NCBI GenBank assembly: GCA_029058455.1
Contig: JAIDXU010000343.1
Coordinates: 1 to 8,805 of the forward strand
Source of the DNA: Paramuribaculum sp.
GTDB lineage: Bacteria > Bacteroidota > Bacteroidia > Bacteroidales > Muribaculaceae
DNA: 8,805 nt
Direction of reading: 5' to 3'
Below the pieces are notes generated by a model. That model saw only the letters and a list, made by a program, of their open reading frames with translations, was not told the origin of the DNA and did not search any database. A program made the position numbers and the translations under genes. Of this stretch, positions 5,298-8,805 are shown one piece after another (position 1 is the first letter of the stretch; every line of letters begins with the position of its first letter).

Positions 5298-7672
5298 GTG
5301 TAGGAGATTGAAGGAATTATAGGTAGCATTTTAACTTTTTTATATACAGGAGCCCAGGTCTCGTCACTATAGTCGCGGATTATCGCCACTGTGTTGAGGT
5401 GGCAGTAAGCGTTATAGAGGCCGAAATTCCAGTAACCGCGTCGGTTTCTGACTGTCACCGAGAGGTCGAGGCGATGATAGAACGGCAGCTGATAATTGTT
5501 AATGCTTGCTTTGAGCGGCGAGAAATCCTGATAGCCGTAGGGGTCGGTATCGGGCACTGACCATACCTGTGGCAAGAAAGTGAATCTGTTGCCCGAGTGA
5601 CCGGTCCATGCGGCGTTGACGGTTACTTTTTTGCTTGCGTTCCAATTGAGGAGTATGTTGATGGTATGGCGGTTGTCAAATCGTGCCGGATAGCGTTTGC
5701 CGTCGTTTTTGTCGGCAAATTTCCTGTCGGCCCAGCCGAGCGAATAGGCTATGTGGCCGCTGATTTTTCCGCCCGTTTTCTCGATTTTGAGGTCTAAACC
5801 TTTAGCCGTGCCGCTTCCGCTGCAAAGGCGTGAGTTCCATGACTCAGTGGGGGGATGTAGATAGTATTCGTCGCGATATTCCACGAGGTTGTGCATGCTT
5901 TTATAGTAGACCTCGGCCGAAGCTTCAAACATGCCGTTGTCGCTGCGCCAGTTTCCACCTATGGCCACTTTGTCGGCTGTCTGAGGCTTGAAAGAGCCTG
6001 TGATCGGCACCCATTGGTCGGTAGGCAGCGAGAGGTAGGTTTGACTCAGCTGATGAACATACTGCACCGTGCGGCTGTATGCACCCTTAATGGCCCAATT
6101 TTTGGCGAGTCGGTAGTTGGCTGAGAGACGTGGGCCGAACCCTGCGTGGGTCTTGTCAGAGAGATTAAACAGCGAGGCGTGTATGCCTCCGTTTATTCTC
6201 CAACGGTCGTTTATGCTCCAGTCATCTTCTATGTAGAGATTGACTTCGTTGCCTAAATATGACCATGTGGAGTCGCGTGACGTCATCGTTGTTGTGCCTA
6301 TCGAGTTGTCGCGGAATGTGTTTCCGGGTTGAAAGGAGTGGAGGGTGTAGCCGGCGCCGAATCTCACGCGGTGGTTTTCCTCAGGTTGCCAATAGAAGTC
6401 ACCTCTCAATATCCAGTCATTGATATTGTTTTTGGTTCTGGTGATTGTTCTTGAGTCGAACAGCTCGTCACCATATTGTTCCCATGAATAGACGTCGCTT
6501 TTCATCCGGGAGAAATAGCGTGTATAGGCGGCTGTAAATTCACCTGTAAGTTCAGGCTTGAATCTGTAGTTTAATCCTGTTTGTGCCAGAAAGTTACCCC
6601 AATGGAGGTTGAATTTGCCCTTTCTGTTGGGTTCTGTTATTATCTCTTCGGTGTTTTCTTTGAATATCAACAGGTCATCTCCGAAATAAAGGCTTACGAA
6701 TCCGGTGGCACGGTTATTGAAACGGTGGGTGATCTTTCCGTTGAAATCCATAAAGGCATATTCAAATTTATAGTCTTTGAACAGTGCCGATAGCGGAGCT
6801 GTGAGCACCTCGTAGAATGATCGCCGCAAAGCCACGGCATAGGATGTTTTCTTTCCTATCGGGCCGTTGATGTTGAAATCGCACGAGGTGAGACCGAGTT
6901 TGAAAGAGCCGTGGTGACCCTCCCGGGAGCCGCTTTTGGTTTTGGCGTCGAGAAAGGATGACAGTCGGCCGTCATATTTTGCTGGTATGGATGATTTGAA
7001 GAAGTCAATATAGTTTATGGCGTTGGCGTTGAAGGCCGAAAACAGGCCCGCAAAGTGATTAACCTGGTAGAGGGGCACATTGTCAAGCATACAGAGGTTT
7101 TCGTCGCTGTTGCCGCCGTGAACATGCATTCCGGCCATTCCTTCGGCACCCCCGCTCACACCGGGTTGCATTTGAAGCGCTTTGAGCACGTCGGTCTCGC
7201 CAAATAGCGTCGGAACTTTTGTAATCTCAGAGGCGGTGAGTTTAAGCGCGCCCACTTCAGCGGTTTCGGTGGGAGAGGGGCCGACGCGCGACTCCACAAC
7301 CACCTCGTCGAGAATTTTAGGGGTGCCTGACAGAGGGGTAGATTTCACTGCGGGATATTCCGGTTCCACACTCTTTGTCTCTGACTCGGCCTTCTTTTTG
7401 AGAATTATGTTGTTGCCTTTGATCTGATACTCAATGCCGGTGTCTTTGAGCATAAGCTCAAGGGCTTTTTTGAGCGGTTTTTTCTTTATGTTGACACTTA
7501 CACGCAGATCTTTGAGAAGGTCCGAGGAGTAAACGAAGTTTTTGCCTGTCTGCTCAACGATGGTTCTGAATACTTCCGAGGCCGGTTGATCAACGGCTTT
7601 GACGGTAATGTTCTGTGCGCTGACCATCATGCAGAGCCACCCCGACAGAATTAGGATTGTTAATCTTTTCAT
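5285..7672 (-). CDS. TonB-dependent outer-membrane receptor with N-terminal STN signalling domain
   Basis: The 795-residue protein has a signal peptide (about 1-19, cleavage near VSA/QN) and an STN domain (about 22-92). A short linker carries a TonB-box-like LDEVVV (121-126). The plug spans about 140-245, including HVHGGNSDENLCMLDNVPLY and the GRLSSFLD segment (235-242), and a 22-strand-type barrel follows, ending in the aromatic terminus SYTWQF. STN domains mark receptors that both import a ligand and signal to a periplasmic anti-sigma protein; the sigma and anti-sigma genes directly upstream fit this. Many Bacteroidota receptors carry an ~80-residue carboxypeptidase-regulatory-like domain between STN and plug, but here only about 28 residues separate STN from the TonB box. 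The usual arginine of the plug VRGG motif is histidine (HVHGG, 183-187). The start ATG overlaps the anti-sigma stop (ATGA). The plug resembles the GRLSSVLD-type receptors found with DUF4249 proteins. The substrate is unknown; nothing points specifically to siderophores or glycans. Confidence 0.92.
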   Translation of the reverse strand: MKRLTILILSGWLCMMVSAQNITVKAVDQPASEVFRTIVEQTGKNFVYSSDLLKDLRVSVNIKKKPLKKALELMLKDTGIEYQIKGNNIILKKKAESETKSVEPEYPAVKSTPLSGTPKILDEVVVESRVGPSPTETAEVGALKLTASEITKVPTLFGETDVLKALQMQPGVSGGAEGMAGMHVHGGNSDENLCMLDNVPLYQVNHFAGLFSAFNANAINYIDFFKSSIPAKYDGRLSSFLDAKTKSGSREGHHGSFKLGLTSCDFNINGPIGKKTSYAVALRRSFYEVLTAPLSALFKDYKFEYAFMDFNGKITHRFNNRATGFVSLYFGDDLLIFKENTEEIITEPNRKGKFNLHWGNFLAQTGLNYRFKPELTGEFTAAYTRYFSRMKSDVYSWEQYGDELFDSRTITRTKNNINDWILRGDFYWQPEENHRVRFGAGYTLHSFQPGNTFRDNSIGTTTMTSRDSTWSYLGNEVNLYIEDDWSINDRWRINGGIHASLFNLSDKTHAGFGPRLSANYRLAKNWAIKGAYSRTVQYVHQLSQTYLSLPTDQWVPITGSFKPQTADKVAIGGNWRSDNGMFEASAEVYYKSMHNLVEYRDEYYLHPPTESWNSRLCSGSGTAKGLDLKIEKTGGKISGHIAYSLGWADRKFADKNDGKRYPARFDNRHTINILLNWNASKKVTVNAAWTGHSGNRFTFLPQVWSVPDTDPYGYQDFSPLKASINNYQLPFYHRLDLSVTVRNRRGYWNFGLYNAYCHLNTVAIIRDYSDETWAPVYKKVKMLPIIPSISYTWQF

Positions 7673-8121
7673 CTTTCGGTGACGCTCATTTCAGTTCCTA
7701 AAATTTCGTTTATCACATTGATGAGGTCGCCGGGAGTGCCTTCATAATGAAGTGACAGTTTATACTGCTCCGGGAAGTCGGGCAGATTGTGGACATTAAC
7801 GTTATAGACCGATTCGATCTTGGCGACAACCTCGGGGAGGGGGGTGTTTTCAAAGTCTATCACTCTTACTTCGGCCATCACGTTTACAGTCTCAATGCCC
7901 GGTGAGGGCTGTTGGGTTGTCTTGTCAGCCATGTTGATCTGATAGAGTATTGCGGCGGTTGCCGACACCACTACCACAGCGGCCACTGCTGCTACTGTTC
8001 TCAGACGACGTTTCCACCATAATACAGGGGCTATGCCGAGCTTCTTCCAGCCGGTGTCGGCATTAAAAGCTTCCCGGCGGTAGTGCTTTGACACAAATTC
8101 GATTTGTTTTTCTTTTTCCAT
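7669..8121 (-). CDS. Minimal FecR-type anti-sigma protein (membrane helix plus DUF4974-like domain)
   Basis: The 150-residue protein has a cytoplasmic N-terminus (1-41) with AFNADTGWKKLG (18-29), similar to the Trp-containing segment before the membrane helix in Bacteroidota FecR proteins. A basic KRRLR stretch precedes one transmembrane helix (about 42-61). After only about 24 residues a DUF4974-like domain begins (about 85-148; FENTPLPEVVAKIESVYNV, then LSLHYEGTPGDLINVINEIL). The usual FecR core of about 100 residues between helix and DUF4974 is absent, so this is about half normal length. No frameshift or stop remnant is visible. It lies between an ECF sigma gene and an STN receptor gene, so it should hold the sigma factor inactive at the inner membrane and receive the receptor's signal in the periplasm. 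Its stop overlaps the receptor start by 4 bp. The start at 8121 follows a 90-bp spacer in which the ATG can pair with an upstream sequence. Confidence 0.82.
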   Translation of the reverse strand: MEKEKQIEFVSKHYRREAFNADTGWKKLGIAPVLWWKRRLRTVAAVAAVVVVSATAAILYQINMADKTTQQPSPGIETVNVMAEVRVIDFENTPLPEVVAKIESVYNVNVHNLPDFPEQYKLSLHYEGTPGDLINVINEILGTEMSVTER

Positions 8122-8168
8122 AGGTAATATCGTTTTACCGATAATGAGTAGTTGTTTTTATACCTATG
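8119..8168 (-). promoter_or_regulatory. Possible RNA hairpin covering the anti-sigma start codon
   Basis: On the transcript, CAUAGGUA (8168 to 8161) can pair with UACCUAUG (8126 to 8119), whose last three bases are the anti-sigma start codon. The 34-base loop holds a smaller 5-bp hairpin (8128-8132 with 8139-8143). A second CAUAGG at 8195-8190 could compete for the same partner. Such a fold could throttle anti-sigma translation relative to the sigma gene. The pairing is seen in sequence; the regulatory role is inference. Confidence 0.35.
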
Positions 8169-8211
8169 ACTCGGCGGCGAAGAAAAGGTCCTATGCCGAG
8201 GAAAAGAATTT

Positions 8212-8712
8212 TTATAGAAAAGGTAGAAAAAATGGTTTGTGTCCATCCGACAGCGCTTCTCTAAGGCGTGAGAATGCTTTGGTCATCTGATTTTTTACTG
8301 TCTTGACCGAGATACCGAGCTCTTCGGCGATTTCTTCATTTTTCAGGCCGTCGCGTTTGCTCATCAGAAATATCTCCCTGCATTTTTCAGGCAGCTCGTC
8401 GATTGCGCGCCATATTCGCGCGTCTCTTATCGATGTGTCGATATCCTCCTCGGCCACTTCGGGAATGAGATCCTCGCCTACGGTTTCATGTTTATCCCTG
8501 AGATAGCTGAGGCTCACATTGCGCACTGTGCGATACATGAAAGCGCTGAAGTTGTCAATCTCTCCTCCGGCCTCGATATATTGCCATGCCTTTATAAATG
8601 CGTCTTGTGTCAAGTCTTCCGCTACCGCGGTGTCATCGACAAAGCGCAAGGCATACATGCCGAGCGGCAGGTATAGCTTCCGGAAATGGTTTTCAAACTC
8701 TTTTGCTGTCAT
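8212..8712 (-). CDS. ECF (sigma-70 family) RNA polymerase sigma factor
   Basis: The 166-residue protein is a two-domain ECF sigma factor. Region 2 (about 6-72) includes AEDLTQDAFIKAW (31-43) and the FMYRTVRNVSLSYLRD segment (58-73), which cover core-polymerase and -10 binding. Region 4 (about 98-152) includes LPEKCREIFLMS (107-118) and the helix-turn-helix NEEIAEELGISVKTVKNQM (125-143), which binds the -35. Length is normal for the class. The ATG at 8712 is chosen; a GTG at 8769 would extend the frame, but the -7 element lies inside that extension. It heads the operon with the anti-sigma, receptor and lipoprotein genes and is probably released by receptor signalling, as in FecI-like cell-surface signalling. 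The tail ends in the hydrophobic HKPFFLPFL. Target promoters cannot be deduced from this window; autoregulation of the operon is plausible but unproven. Confidence 0.92.
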   Translation of the reverse strand: MTAKEFENHFRKLYLPLGMYALRFVDDTAVAEDLTQDAFIKAWQYIEAGGEIDNFSAFMYRTVRNVSLSYLRDKHETVGEDLIPEVAEEDIDTSIRDARIWRAIDELPEKCREIFLMSKRDGLKNEEIAEELGISVKTVKNQMTKAFSRLREALSDGHKPFFLPFL

Positions 8713-8734
8713 GTTCACAATTGCGTTTCCGCCC

Positions 8735-8742
8735 CAAAGATA
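8735..8742 (-). promoter_or_regulatory. -7-like element TATCTTTG of the sigma operon
   Basis: On the - strand TATCTTTG runs from 8742 to 8735, about 22 bases before the sigma ATG at 8712. TTG at 8761-8759 leaves a 16-base gap, shorter than the usual 19-21, so the -33 half is weak. This suggests basal transcription of the operon by the housekeeping sigma factor. Confidence 0.5.
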
Positions 8743-8805
8743 CAAAAATTCCGATAAACAACTTTGCACTATTTCCTTTGGTTATATTTTGATACTATAT
8801 ATCTG

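Noticed and set aside
4227..7672. Identification of the receptor and lipoprotein as a siderophore or SusC/SusD glycan uptake pair
   Set aside because: The lipoprotein shows DUF4249 rather than SusD features, and no iron or glycan genes are present. The substrate cannot be assigned.
8713..8769. Upstream GTG start for the sigma factor, adding 19 residues
   Set aside because: The TATCTTTG element lies within the extension, and ECF sigma factors of this type begin a few residues before region 2, as with the ATG at 8712.

Overview
The window looks like chromosomal DNA from a Bacteroidota bacterium, most likely order Bacteroidales and possibly a gut Muribaculaceae-type organism. The order-level guess rests on several things. 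TAnnTTTG-type -7 elements lie upstream of four genes, and the sites before the starts are A/T-rich without strong Shine-Dalgarno sequences. Several families are typical of the phylum: an STN-domain TonB receptor, a DUF4249 lipoprotein, and a DUF4974-type anti-sigma protein next to an ECF sigma factor. The family-level guess is an impression and was not tested.

Left part (1-4292, + strand): metY (O-acetylhomoserine sulfhydrylase) has a good promoter with an inverted repeat around it. A 541-bp gene-free stretch follows. It holds a pair of inverted hairpins with a compensatory base change (1479-1564) and then a nested GC-rich palindrome cluster with six CCGCGG sites in 176 bp (1599-1774). Next comes a stand-alone P-loop ATPase with a C-terminal PD-(D/E)XK-like domain (1968-3401). 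A second, shorter hairpin-rich spacer (3449-3583) leads to upp (uracil phosphoribosyltransferase, 3639-4292). The ATPase gene is therefore flanked on both sides by structured, repeat-like DNA.

Right part (4227-8712, - strand): a compact cell-surface signalling operon reads right to left. The order is ECF sigma factor, a 90-bp spacer, a very short membrane anti-sigma protein, a TonB-dependent receptor with an N-terminal STN signalling domain, and a DUF4249 lipoprotein. The last three genes overlap by 4 and 13 bp, which suggests one translationally coupled unit. The inferred circuit is as follows: the receptor binds an unknown substrate with the lipoprotein as surface partner, its STN domain signals across the periplasm to the anti-sigma protein, and the sigma factor is released to transcribe its target genes, possibly including this operon. 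The anti-sigma protein lacks the usual FecR core and keeps only a membrane helix plus a DUF4974-like domain. The receptor lacks the usual carboxypeptidase-regulatory-like domain. The lipoprotein gene runs 66 bp into the 3' end of convergent upp.

No RNA genes, CRISPR arrays or intact transposase genes were found. The points that most deserve a second look are the pared-down sigma/anti-sigma/receptor module, a predicted RNA hairpin that would hide the anti-sigma start codon, the nested palindrome clusters on both sides of the ATPase gene, and the antisense overlap of the DUF4249 gene with upp.
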